Of a DNA stretch of 64,000 bases, positions 1 through 7,664 are shown piece after piece (the first letter of the stretch is position 1; the number at the start of each line of letters is the position of its first letter). This stretch comes from Paenibacillus taichungensis (GTDB taxonomy: Bacteria; Bacillota; Bacilli; Paenibacillales; Paenibacillaceae), in NCBI RefSeq assembly GCF_003287275.1, contig NZ_QEVW01000015.1, positions 248,001 to 312,000 on the forward strand. Reading direction: 5' to 3'. Under the pieces are notes generated by a model, which was not told where the DNA came from, ran no database searches, and was given only the letters and a program-made list of their open reading frames with translations. A program made the position numbers and the translations under genes.

Positions 1-2
1 AC

Positions 3-239
3 GGGGCAGGCTACCCTTATGGTCTGAAAGGCTGTGAGATTCCACGGTTGTGCCGGATGCTCACGGTGATTGATTCCTTTGATGCCATGACGACAGAGCG
101 ACCGTATCAGGAAACGAAAAATGTGGATGAAGCAATCAAGGAACTACAAATGTGCTCCGGTTCCCAGTTTGATCCCGAGCTGGCCGAGCTGTTCATCCGA
201 TATATTCAGAAACGAACGGTGCAGCAACAACTTGTGTAA
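3..239 (+). CDS. HD-GYP domain protein, C-terminal fragment (probable cyclic-di-GMP phosphodiesterase)
   Basis: Only the last 78 codons are in the window; the frame is open from base 3, so the gene starts upstream. The visible part has the GYP signature (GAGYPYGLKG), then IPRLCRMLTVIDSFDAMTTERPY, which is the typical end of an HD-GYP domain. Proteins of this family hydrolyse the second messenger c-di-GMP. The HD metal-binding half and any sensor domain lie outside the window, so the input signal cannot be told. A strong hairpin follows the stop. Confidence 0.85.
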   Translation, partial: GAGYPYGLKGCEIPRLCRMLTVIDSFDAMTTERPYQETKNVDEAIKELQMCSGSQFDPELAELFIRYIQKRTVQQQLV

Positions 240-271
240 CACCCGCAGAATCCCCCCTTACCAAGCCAAAA

Positions 272-302
272 GCGCTACCCCCGGCCTAATCGGGGATAGC
301 GC
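272..302. terminator. Hairpin terminator shared by two converging genes
   Basis: A 12-bp stem with one mismatch (272-283 pairs with 291-302, GCGCTA at the base) and a 7-base loop sits between the HD-GYP stop and the minus-strand small gene. A short T-rich stretch follows on the plus side and the converging gene ends at 368, so it may serve both strands. Confidence 0.6.
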
Positions 303-367
303 CATTTTCATGTTCATCATAGAATTAATCGTGCACTAGACCACTTCATTCTTGTGCAGATTCTGCG

Positions 368-535
368 TTATCGAGTGGTGTTCATCTCGTGTGAAGTCTG
401 ATGCAGCTCTTTAATCATCTGCTGCAAAAACATGTTATCCTGACGACTGATTCCGTGCTGATTGTCTTGAAGAAGCATTTGATGAATGTTCTTCTTAAGC
501 AACTCGCTGCGACGTTCCAATACCTCTTGATTCAT
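368..535 (-). CDS. Small hypothetical protein, 55 residues
   Basis: The product is short, hydrophilic and probably helical: MNQEVLERRSELLKKN, then glutamine-rich turns. The start at 535 is chosen because AAGGAGTGA lies about nine bases before this ATG; an upstream in-frame ATG at 559 has no ribosome site. No domain is recognised and no signal or membrane segment is present. It faces the histidine kinase gene across about 300 bp. The good ribosome site and clean helix pattern make it more likely real than chance, but the function is unknown. Confidence 0.5.
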   Translation of the reverse strand: MNQEVLERRSELLKKNIHQMLLQDNQHGISRQDNMFLQQMIKELHQTSHEMNTTR

Positions 536-837
536 GTTGTTGCGTTCACTCCTTAACATCTTTTGTAATGAATTTGTGTTCTATATAAGTATAGAGGACC
601 TTCTTCAATAGGGAAAATGGATACAGCCCCGCTCATCTGTACTCATCAAGGCTCACCCTGCATGACATAATTTCACCCCATGTTGTTCTTAGATATCCTT
701 CTAAATGCTCCCTTATCCACCCGAATTTCCTCCGAAGAAAGACAGACTAGGGTCTGAGGCAAGCATACGTTATAATGGTGCCAACCCTTGAAACGGATAC
801 ATATAAATGGACCTTATCTTAAAGGAGTTCTGTATTC

Positions 838-1668
838 ATGTCATACAAACAGATTAAATGGATGATTCTGCTGGTCCCTACATTCACAGTTGGTATCTGG
901 GAATACATCCGTCACCAATTCCTGATGCCCTACCTTTCCATGGATGCGGGCAACTGGCTTACCCCGCTTATCCTTTACCTCATAAGTGTCACCTTGTTAA
1001 GTCGCTTATTTAATATGCTGGAAAGTGCCAGGGCCGCTCTGGAGCAGGAGCGCGCTTCCAAAATGGCACTCGAAGCTCGGGATCAACTGGCCCGTGAGCT
1101 TCACGATGGCATCTCGCAGTCTCTTTTTCTCCTGTCGGTAAAAACAGACAAGGCCGAGCGCAGTTTGGCTGGAAGTGGCCACGAAAATGAAATTCAGGAA
1201 ATACGCAAAACCGTACATGAGGTCAACGCTTACGTACGGCAGGCCATCGCCCAGCTCCGCTACGTCCCTGGACAAGCGGCAGTACCGGAGGGAACTTCCC
1301 TGCTATCACAGGTGGAATTACTTATAGTGGAGACGGTCCCTTCGGCGCGGCTGGAATGGAATCTGGACAGCGCCTTCTTCTCTCCAAAGGAGCAGGTAGA
1401 ACTGCTCGCCTGCATTCGTGAAGCACTGCTTAACGTACACAAACACGCCCGGGCCACAGATATTCGAGTCATTGCAGAAGGTACTCCTTTTGTCTGGTCG
1501 ATCTTCATTCAGGATAACGGCGTTGGTGTGAGCGGAGATCCACTGCACCTGAAGGACCGGTACGGCTTGCGAATTACGAAGGAACGCGCAGCTCAGATGG
1601 GCTGGTCTTTCGCCCTTGATTCAAGGCCAGGTTACACACGAATAACCATTGGAAAGGGGCATGCTTAA
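838..1668 (+). CDS. Sensor histidine kinase, NarL/LiaS-type (HisKA_3)
   Basis: A 276-residue membrane kinase with two N-terminal hydrophobic helices (about 8-27 and 41-59), a short coiled coil, and the HisKA_3 box RDQLARELHDGISQSLFLL with the phospho-accepting His. The ATPase part has the N box (REALLNVHKHARA) and G1 box (DNGVG). AAAGGAGTT precedes the start. The response regulator starts one base after its stop, so the two are co-transcribed. There is almost no extracellular loop, so it may sense within the membrane or through a partner. The next genes are copper genes, which hints at a copper or envelope signal; this is inference. Confidence 0.85.
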   Translation: MSYKQIKWMILLVPTFTVGIWEYIRHQFLMPYLSMDAGNWLTPLILYLISVTLLSRLFNMLESARAALEQERASKMALEARDQLARELHDGISQSLFLLSVKTDKAERSLAGSGHENEIQEIRKTVHEVNAYVRQAIAQLRYVPGQAAVPEGTSLLSQVELLIVETVPSARLEWNLDSAFFSPKEQVELLACIREALLNVHKHARATDIRVIAEGTPFVWSIFIQDNGVGVSGDPLHLKDRYGLRITKERAAQMGWSFALDSRPGYTRITIGKGHA

Positions 1669-1669
1669 T

Positions 1670-2326
1670 ATGGAACTTGTACGGGTATTAGTCGTCGATG
1701 ATCACGCGCATGCACGTGAGGCGATTTGCAGTATTTTATCCGAGGACAGCTTGTTTGAAGTTATTGGTACCGCTTCGACTGGACTGGAAGCACTGGAGCT
1801 TACCGGGCAATGGATGCCCGATCTTATTTTGATGGACGTGCAGATGCCGGATATGGATGGGCTGGAAGCCACCCGTCAGATCAAACTGCGCTTTCCGTAT
1901 GTCATTATCGTCATGGTCACTGTGTCTGATGATGTCACGTACCTGTTCGAAGCGCTGAAGCAAGGGGCTCAAGGGTATTTGCTCAAAAATCTGGCTCCTT
2001 CCACCTGGCTTGAATACCTTCGCGCCATCGTCAGTGATGATGCACCCCTGAGCAAGGAACTTGCCTATCGAATCCTTCAGGAGTTCCCTGCACCTCGCAC
2101 GGAAGATGTACCCGATAATCCCCTGACTACGCGGGAGCTAGAGATCCTGCAATGGGTATCTGCGGGTTATACCAATCGTGAGATTGCCGACCAACTCGGC
2201 ATTTCGGATCAAACGGTGAAAAATCATCTGAAGAATATTTTACAGAAACTGCATCTCGAAAATCGTGTGCAATTAACCCGCTATGCATTGGAAAGCGGAC
2301 TGGCAGGCCGTAAGCTGCGCAAATAG
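1670..2326 (+). CDS. Response regulator, NarL/LuxR family
   Basis: A receiver domain (MELVRVLVVDDHA, phospho-Asp in LILMDVQMPDMDG, signalling Lys in GYLLKNLA) is joined to a C-terminal LuxR helix-turn-helix (LTTRELEILQWVSAGYTNREIADQLGISDQTVKNHLKNILQKL). The start at 1670 is chosen because GGAAAGGGG at 1651-1659 gives proper spacing; in-frame starts at 1649 and 1661 are too early. It is the partner of the kinase just upstream. Whether it controls ycnJ and ycnI downstream cannot be read from the sequence. Confidence 0.85.
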   Translation: MELVRVLVVDDHAHAREAICSILSEDSLFEVIGTASTGLEALELTGQWMPDLILMDVQMPDMDGLEATRQIKLRFPYVIIVMVTVSDDVTYLFEALKQGAQGYLLKNLAPSTWLEYLRAIVSDDAPLSKELAYRILQEFPAPRTEDVPDNPLTTRELEILQWVSAGYTNREIADQLGISDQTVKNHLKNILQKLHLENRVQLTRYALESGLAGRKLRK

Positions 2327-2485
2327 CGATGCATTCATGTTTTTGTCACAATTCTATGGATCATTTCGTTTTTTTATAGCCCAATGTAGTCATACGGTGT
2401 TATTTTGGACAAAGTTATAATGGTATAGATTGTGCTCGGATAACAAAGAATGACTTACAATTCTAGACCTAAGGGTGATGATTTT

Positions 2486-4201
2486 TTGATTTTGAGTAGG
2501 TTCACCACGAAATTGGGCAAACGGCACTGGGCATTGATGGGCGCCCTGATGTTATTATTTTGCCTTGTTATGCCACAATGGGCATCGGCCCATGCTTATA
2601 TCGTGCAGGCCTCACCAGGTGAAAATGAACTGGTTGCGACTGCACCTGAACGCCTGACTCTCGAGTTCAACGAGTCTTTGCAGACGGCCTTTTTTGATAT
2701 TAAAATCACCGGACCTGACGGAACACAGGCAGATGACGGCAATGTGCATGTCGATGAGGATCGTCCTCATATCCTGGAGACCGGACTGCGGACCGGACTT
2801 GGAAACGGAACCTACGCCGTGAATTGGAAGGCTGTATCTGCGGATGGTCACCCCATTCAGGGAGCCTATGTGTTTCATATTGGGGAACCATCTGGCGCTC
2901 CTGCCGGTCTCGCGGATTTAACCTCAGGTTCAGGCCAGGTTGGTGGACCGTTAAAATGGATTTTGTCGCTGACCGACTGGATTCAATATCTGGGGTTGTC
3001 TGTGATTCTGGGCACACTTGCTTTCCTGCTGTTCCGAATTGCGCCTGCTTCCATGGCGAGAGAACCACTGGAAGTGCCAAGAAGCTACAGGTTGTTATGG
3101 ATCAGTTATGGCGCCGCTTCTGTTGCCGCTCTGATCAGCCTGCCCCTGAACACATTGTATGAATCAGGCGTTTCCATTGGGGAGTTCAGCTGGGCACTGA
3201 TGGGCAGTGCACTTAAATTGACGTCATTTGGCCAGATCTGGATGGTACAGATCCTCATTGTGATGCTTCTGGCGGTTACCATCCTCTCCGGATATGACCG
3301 GGATCGCTCGTTGCGTATCCGGATCTGGTCATCATACGGATCACTGGTCCTCGTTCTTGGCTGGTTGTTCACCCATGCGATGACAGGACATCCCGCTGCG
3401 GCGGAACAACGCGCACTCGCCATTTCGATGGACTTCGTTCATCTGATCGGAGCCGCTTTCTGGATCGGCGCTTTAACCGCCATGGCTGTGTGTCTGCCTC
3501 CGCTCGCGGATAAACTGCCTTCCACGGTGAGAGGAGAGGTCTACTGGACGGCGATCCGACGATTTACAGCTTGGGGGATTGGTGCTGTTGCTGCTCTCGT
3601 CGCTACGGGGATATACAGCAGCCTGATCATTTTGCCCGCACCTATACTTACCTCCCTATTCACAACGTCGTATGGTCTCGTGCTTATCGCTAAAGTTGTC
3701 TTGCTTGTTGTGATGCTTGTGCTGGCCTGGCGTCATGCCAGAATGGCACGTGCAAGCAGTGGCAACCGACTTGCTGGCAGCCTCAAGGCCGAACTGATTG
3801 CTGGAGCCGTCGTGCTTGCGCTGGCTGCCGTGCTGACACACTTGTCTCCCGGACAACCGGCAGCCGCAGGACCTTATAAAGAAGTGCAGACTACGGATGA
3901 CGGGACCACAATTACACTTCAGGTAAGCCCAAATCGTACCGGAGAGAATCAGTTCAAGGTCGACGTGAAGAAACCGGACGGCACTACAGTTAACGATCTG
4001 GAACAGATCACACTTTCACTGACCCACCTGGATATGGATATGGGCATTTACGAGATCACGATTCCGAAAAATGATACTGGCGTATACGAGGCAGAAGAAT
4101 ATATCTCCATGCCAGGACGCTGGAACATCAAGGTGCATCTGCTAACCCGATCTCTGGATTCGCTGGATACCGAATTTGAGATCGACACTGCTAATCCGTA
4201 G
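2486..4201 (+). CDS. ycnJ: YcnJ-like copper protein, CopC-CopD fusion with C-terminal YtkA-like domain
   Basis: A signal peptide ending WASA is followed by HAYIVQASP, so His becomes the first mature residue, the N-terminal copper ligand of CopC; the second ligand motif DGH is present (SADGHPIQGAYVFHIG). Next comes a polytopic CopD membrane part of about eight helices with conserved His (FTHAMTGH, MDFVHLIGAAFWIGAL). The last 120 residues form a YtkA-like domain with LTHLDMDMG. In Bacillus subtilis, YcnJ is linked to copper uptake. The TTG at 2486 is preferred because AAGGGTGA lies at 2471-2478; an ATG at 2450 in the same frame is the alternative. A repeat element separates it from ycnI. Confidence 0.85.
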   Translation: MILSRFTTKLGKRHWALMGALMLLFCLVMPQWASAHAYIVQASPGENELVATAPERLTLEFNESLQTAFFDIKITGPDGTQADDGNVHVDEDRPHILETGLRTGLGNGTYAVNWKAVSADGHPIQGAYVFHIGEPSGAPAGLADLTSGSGQVGGPLKWILSLTDWIQYLGLSVILGTLAFLLFRIAPASMAREPLEVPRSYRLLWISYGAASVAALISLPLNTLYESGVSIGEFSWALMGSALKLTSFGQIWMVQILIVMLLAVTILSGYDRDRSLRIRIWSSYGSLVLVLGWLFTHAMTGHPAAAEQRALAISMDFVHLIGAAFWIGALTAMAVCLPPLADKLPSTVRGEVYWTAIRRFTAWGIGAVAALVATGIYSSLIILPAPILTSLFTTSYGLVLIAKVVLLVVMLVLAWRHARMARASSGNRLAGSLKAELIAGAVVLALAAVLTHLSPGQPAAAGPYKEVQTTDDGTTITLQVSPNRTGENQFKVDVKKPDGTTVNDLEQITLSLTHLDMDMGIYEITIPKNDTGVYEAEEYISMPGRWNIKVHLLTRSLDSLDTEFEIDTANP

Positions 4202-4225
4202 GTTAAAACCGATTAATGATTGGCC

Positions 4226-4416
4226 TTATATGTTCAACTAAACATTTACACAATAACGGAGAGGACAGAAGAAACCTGGAGAAGCGAAGCGTTCGCCTTT
4301 ATCCCCGGATTTTCCCCTTTGAAGAAGAGGATCAAAAAATCTGGGGATAACAGCGATCAGAAGGTTGTTCTGTCATTGTAGTGGCTAGTGTAAATACTCT
4401 TTAGTTGAGCTTATAT
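4226..4416 (+). repeat. Dispersed inverted-repeat element, copy A (short form)
   Basis: A 191-bp intergenic element. Its ends are inverted copies: the left has TTCAACTAAACATTTACAC and the right has GTGTAAATA, then TTAGTTGAGCTTATATA. Inside are two nested inverted repeats: GACAGAAGAAACCT against AGGTTGTTCTGTC, and TTATCCCCGGATTTT against AAAATCTGGGGATAA. Copies B, C and D share this order. Copy A lacks the small AAAGCTTTC hairpin module found in the others. It lies between ycnJ and ycnI, ending about 12 bases before the ycnI ribosome site. Confidence 0.9.
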
Positions 4417-4445
4417 ATTAGAAGAATTGAGAGGGGTAAATTATT

Positions 4446-5216
4446 TTGAAGAAAACATCATGGACTTCCAAACTGACATCCAGCCTCACTGCTGGAGCTG
4501 CTGCGCTGATGCTGTTCGCCGGATTCGCCAGTGCGCACGTTACCGTTAACCCAACCGTGGCACTGACAGGTGCATGGCAGACGTATAGCATCAAGATTCC
4601 ATCCGAAAAAGAGCTGCCTACCACCAAAGTCACGCTAAAAGTACCGCAAGGCGTTGCATTCAAGCAATACCAACCACTGGCAGGCTGGAAAATCACTACC
4701 GAAAAAAATGATTCCAATGAAGTGACGTCAATCACTTGGGAAGTGGACGGAGATAACGAAGGAATTCTGGCTGGTCAATTCCAGCAGTTCAACTTCGTAG
4801 CACAGAATCCGGATGCCGAAACAGAAGTAGCCTGGGATGCGTTCCAGTATTATAGCGATGGCAGCATCGTGGAATGGACAGGCGGACCAAGCGACAGCAA
4901 CCCGCACAGTATTACGGCAATCAGCCAAGATCCTGCTGCTGCAGGTAATGCTGCTGCAGGCGGGGGTCATGATAGTGCGGGCACAGCCGGCAATGCGGGT
5001 CATGATGATGAAGCAGCGAAGGTTGATGATACAAAGGCAAACGACGATACCACACTGGGTGACGCGTTGAATGACACCGTTACTGGTGAGCCAAACAACA
5101 CGGATTCAGATCCAGGCACATTGAAGCTGCAGCAGGCAACACTGATTGTATCCATTCTGGCGTTGATCCTTTCCTTCCTGGGTATCGCTCTGGCAACACG
5201 CCGCAAAAAACGTTAA
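4446..5216 (+). CDS. ycnI: YcnI-like copper-binding membrane-anchored protein (DUF1775)
   Basis: Starts at TTG behind GAGAGGGG. A signal peptide ends ASA and exposes a first mature His (HVTVNPTVA), the copper site seen in YcnI; the later conserved tryptophan motif is present (SIVEWTGGPSD). The DUF1775 domain spans about residues 30-155. A Gly/Ala/His/Asp-rich linker follows, then a single helix and RRKKR tail, which anchor it outside the membrane. YcnI is thought to bind Cu(II) and hand it to YcnJ. It follows ycnJ, but with repeat copy A between them. No YcnK-type repressor is present nearby. Confidence 0.88.
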   Translation: MKKTSWTSKLTSSLTAGAAALMLFAGFASAHVTVNPTVALTGAWQTYSIKIPSEKELPTTKVTLKVPQGVAFKQYQPLAGWKITTEKNDSNEVTSITWEVDGDNEGILAGQFQQFNFVAQNPDAETEVAWDAFQYYSDGSIVEWTGGPSDSNPHSITAISQDPAAAGNAAAGGGHDSAGTAGNAGHDDEAAKVDDTKANDDTTLGDALNDTVTGEPNNTDSDPGTLKLQQATLIVSILALILSFLGIALATRRKKR

Positions 5217-5250
5217 GACTAACATGCAATCTTGTATGTAGACAAAAAAG

Positions 5251-5303
5251 AAAGGAGCCTTTGGCATACGGGATCTATCCCGATGTACCGAGGCTCCTTT
5301 TTG
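5251..5303 (+). terminator. Terminator after ycnI
   Basis: AAAGGAGCCT pairs with AGGCTCCTTT around a long loop that holds a second small stem (CGGGAT/ATCCCG); the hairpin is followed by a T run. Confidence 0.75.
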
Positions 5304-5373
5304 TTATCTCTATGCATAAGCTGACTTCGATTTCAAACTCATGCTTACGCCCGCTGATGATGAACAGTGTCAC

Positions 5374-5646
5374 CTACCGTTCCTGATCCGTTTGGATCAT
5401 AATTTCAATATATTGCACCAAGCTTTTCTTCTGTTGTTCAATCGACTGTATCCGTCCAGATAGACCCGCGAAGAACGCTTCGATCTGCTGCCTTGTATAA
5501 TCAGCCGATTGTCCCTTCCAGTCGTCGAGACGGTTGTATAGGCTTCTCGCCTCCTGCTCATCTGCCTGGAGACGGGCAAGCAGCTGGGTCAATTCCTTTT
5601 CAGCAATCCGAAGATCATTCAACTCTACCAGCAATTGTCCGCTCAC
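5374..5646 (-). CDS. WXG100-like small helical protein, partner of the adjacent lipase
   Basis: A 90-residue all-helical protein starting at GTG behind GGGAGGG. Two long amphipathic helices are separated by a turn that carries WKG at residues 43-45, the hallmark of the WXG100/ESAT-6 fold used by type VII secretion. No signal peptide. It lies 54 bases downstream of the lipase gene on the same strand, so they are likely one transcript. In the S. aureus TslA system small helical proteins bind the toxin's export domain; I infer the same job here. The secretion machine itself is not in this window. Confidence 0.7.
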   Translation of the reverse strand: MSGQLLVELNDLRIAEKELTQLLARLQADEQEARSLYNRLDDWKGQSADYTRQQIEAFFAGLSGRIQSIEQQKKSLVQYIEIMIQTDQER

Positions 5647-5700
5647 TCGTGTTCCCTCCCTTTATGTAAGTTCCAACCGCCAGGCCCTTCTTGCAAAATT

Positions 5701-6993
5701 CTATTTAAAACTGACTTGACTCTCATCTGCCTGACGGAATGCTTCCGCCTTCTCTTCGATAAAGTTCAAAAACTGACTCGTATGCTTCATATGCCATGTG
5801 CTCAATTCGTTAATAGATGCATCCAGATGAGTGACGATAGGTTCAAGTCTGCGACTGCGGCTGGAATGCAGGTATTGAGCCATCCGGCTCCGTACCGTAT
5901 TCAACTCTGCATTACACTGTTGTGCATTTTGCTTCCACCGGGCAGCGACACTTTTGAGTTCCTCGGGCGTCACCTGAATCAGGCCAGACACTCCTGCTGC
6001 TGCGGCCATACCTCTTGCAAGGCTTCCTGCTTGTCCACCCAGGTTCCGCATGAATGCTGCGAGATCAGACAGGACATTGGACGGCTGACGTGGTGAATAA
6101 CTGATTTGCTCGCCTGTAATCGGATCGTATAAATCATTGGAAATATAGCCGTTATCGAACTTGTACTGTTTCAGACTGTGGTACTCCTCACCACCAAAGG
6201 TGTTACTGATTTTATCCCACATGCCCATGTCATCATTCATATCCTCATAGTTGGAATTGATGTAATACATGGAACCTACGTGACGATCATATCCACCAAA
6301 AAATCCGCTGGTTACAAAATCTCCGGGATGTCCGTAGTTAATGATTTGGCTATCAAACCCACCCTCTTCGGCCTTTCGTTTCGCCTCTGGCGTGAGACTG
6401 GAGATTACGGATGGCGCGCTAAACGTCACCGCGGAAAGTCCCGTGTATGCAGCCGCATACTGGGCATTCCCCCCTCCAAGCGAATGCCCTGTCAGCGAAA
6501 AATCCAAATCCTTGTATTTTTTCTGCATATCTTTGGCGTAATCTTCCGCTTCATACATCTGGTTGGGGCCGAGGCCAAATGTCTTATCCAGCTTTTTATC
6601 CAGTTCTCCCACAGCATTCTCGACTTTAGTGACCCCGGTCACATCTCTTACCTTCTGAATTCCATTAGCTAACCAATCTGGCGTAAGGTCAGTACTTTGT
6701 TCAATCTTTCTGCCAAGCTCGGGCAAACCGATTTGAGCGTCCGCATAATAATCAGGAACGCTGCGATCCAACGATGCACTTCCCTCCGTGCCACGATAAG
6801 CAATAACCGCCTGCTTGGTCTCCGGATTGTAGAAGGTCACCGCATCAAAACCGGATTTTTTGTTTCCATGCGTGTCCTCAAGAACTTGCCATCCAGGAAG
6901 ATCCTCAAACTCAACACCTGATTTCAGATTCTCATATGCTAATTCAGACATCTTGTTGTATGTCTCATCATCAATTTTTGGTGATTTACTCAC
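5701..6993 (-). CDS. Lipase-type toxin with C-terminal helical export domain (TslA-like order)
   Basis: Starts at GTG behind TTGGAGGTG. Residues 1-300 form a class-3 lipase-like (Mbeg1/DUF2974) alpha/beta hydrolase: AYRGTE near 65-70 and the nucleophile elbow GHSLGG at 169-174 (Ser171). Likely remaining triad members are Asp225 (GHPGDF) and His272 (EEYHSL). Residues about 340-425 are helical, glutamine- and alanine-rich, and resemble a WXG/LXG-type type VII targeting domain. There is no signal peptide. Enzyme first and targeting domain last is the reverse of usual LXG toxins and matches S. aureus TslA. Neighbours are a WXG100-like protein downstream and a lipoprotein upstream, the expected partner and immunity roles. 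Confidence 0.75.
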   Translation of the reverse strand: MSKSPKIDDETYNKMSELAYENLKSGVEFEDLPGWQVLEDTHGNKKSGFDAVTFYNPETKQAVIAYRGTEGSASLDRSVPDYYADAQIGLPELGRKIEQSTDLTPDWLANGIQKVRDVTGVTKVENAVGELDKKLDKTFGLGPNQMYEAEDYAKDMQKKYKDLDFSLTGHSLGGGNAQYAAAYTGLSAVTFSAPSVISSLTPEAKRKAEEGGFDSQIINYGHPGDFVTSGFFGGYDRHVGSMYYINSNYEDMNDDMGMWDKISNTFGGEEYHSLKQYKFDNGYISNDLYDPITGEQISYSPRQPSNVLSDLAAFMRNLGGQAGSLARGMAAAAGVSGLIQVTPEELKSVAARWKQNAQQCNAELNTVRSRMAQYLHSSRSRRLEPIVTHLDASINELSTWHMKHTSQFLNFIEEKAEAFRQADESQVSFK

Positions 6994-7032
6994 AACCGTG
7001 CACCTCCAAAAAAATCAATCCTGAATTATGAT

Positions 7033-7392
7033 TTATTTGTTAAACGGATCATATCCCTTAGCTATAATCGCTTCCTTAATTGCCGGACTCATGCCAAAGT
7101 TTTTGATTTTTTTATCCTCATAGTCGTACGAGATCGTAAATTCTTGGTCCTCATGTTCAACCACATGTCCTTCCATAGCTATAGAATCAAGCGCCATCTC
7201 AGGTAACAACTCTTTATTCGTGATGACGACATCCAGTTCATATTTATTTTTCAGATATTTTACGGCTTCCGCTTCCGCTTCTTTAAAATAGGCCTGTTTT
7301 TCACTTTCCTTCATGTTCTGACACCCTCCCAAAATAAAAGTGGATAGTATGATCAAAAAAAACATACATGCGAATCGCCGCTTCAATCTCAT
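7033..7392 (-). CDS. Small lipoprotein, candidate immunity protein for the lipase
   Basis: A 119-residue lipoprotein: basic start MRLKRR, hydrophobic stretch, lipobox ILGGC, then a small charged domain (KQAYFKEAEAEAVKYLKNKYELDVVITNK). AAGGTGA lies seven bases before the ATG at 7392, which is preferred over an upstream TTG. It is the first gene of the three-gene minus-strand group, 39 bases before the lipase. In S. aureus the TslA lipase is neutralised by a DUF1433-type lipoprotein, TilA; this protein is similar in size, location and cell placement. I cannot confirm it is DUF1433, so the immunity role is inferred from context. Confidence 0.6.
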   Translation of the reverse strand: MRLKRRFACMFFLIILSTFILGGCQNMKESEKQAYFKEAEAEAVKYLKNKYELDVVITNKELLPEMALDSIAMEGHVVEHEDQEFTISYDYEDKKIKNFGMSPAIKEAIIAKGYDPFNK

Positions 7393-7664
7393 TATCAATC
7401 ACCTTTTCTTTTTCATTAATCATTAAAATATATTCCTGTATCCACTCTATTCTCCTGTTAACTGCATCATAGTACAAAATCAACATGATCACATCGGCTG
7501 TTGGCATCGTTTTTATGTAACTTTGTTCCTAAATGATTCCATTAGAGCATTCGGGTGTACATTACCCAATTCAACTGTTTTTGCACCAGTTGTCTATTCA
7601 TAAATTTCCCAGACGAAAAAGAGCCTGCTCCAGAGAGCGGCCCTAATCTTACCATTTCAATGAT

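Noticed and set aside
368..559. Spo0E-type identity for the 55-residue protein
   Set aside because: The length fits, but the SxxLD signature is missing.
4202..4445. Riboswitch for copper before ycnI
   Set aside because: The structured stretch occurs in three other unrelated places, so it is a repeat element and not a gene-specific sensor.
7301..7507. 68-codon minus-strand frame before the lipoprotein gene
   Set aside because: It overlaps the signal sequence of the well-supported lipoprotein gene in another frame and has no domain or ribosome site.
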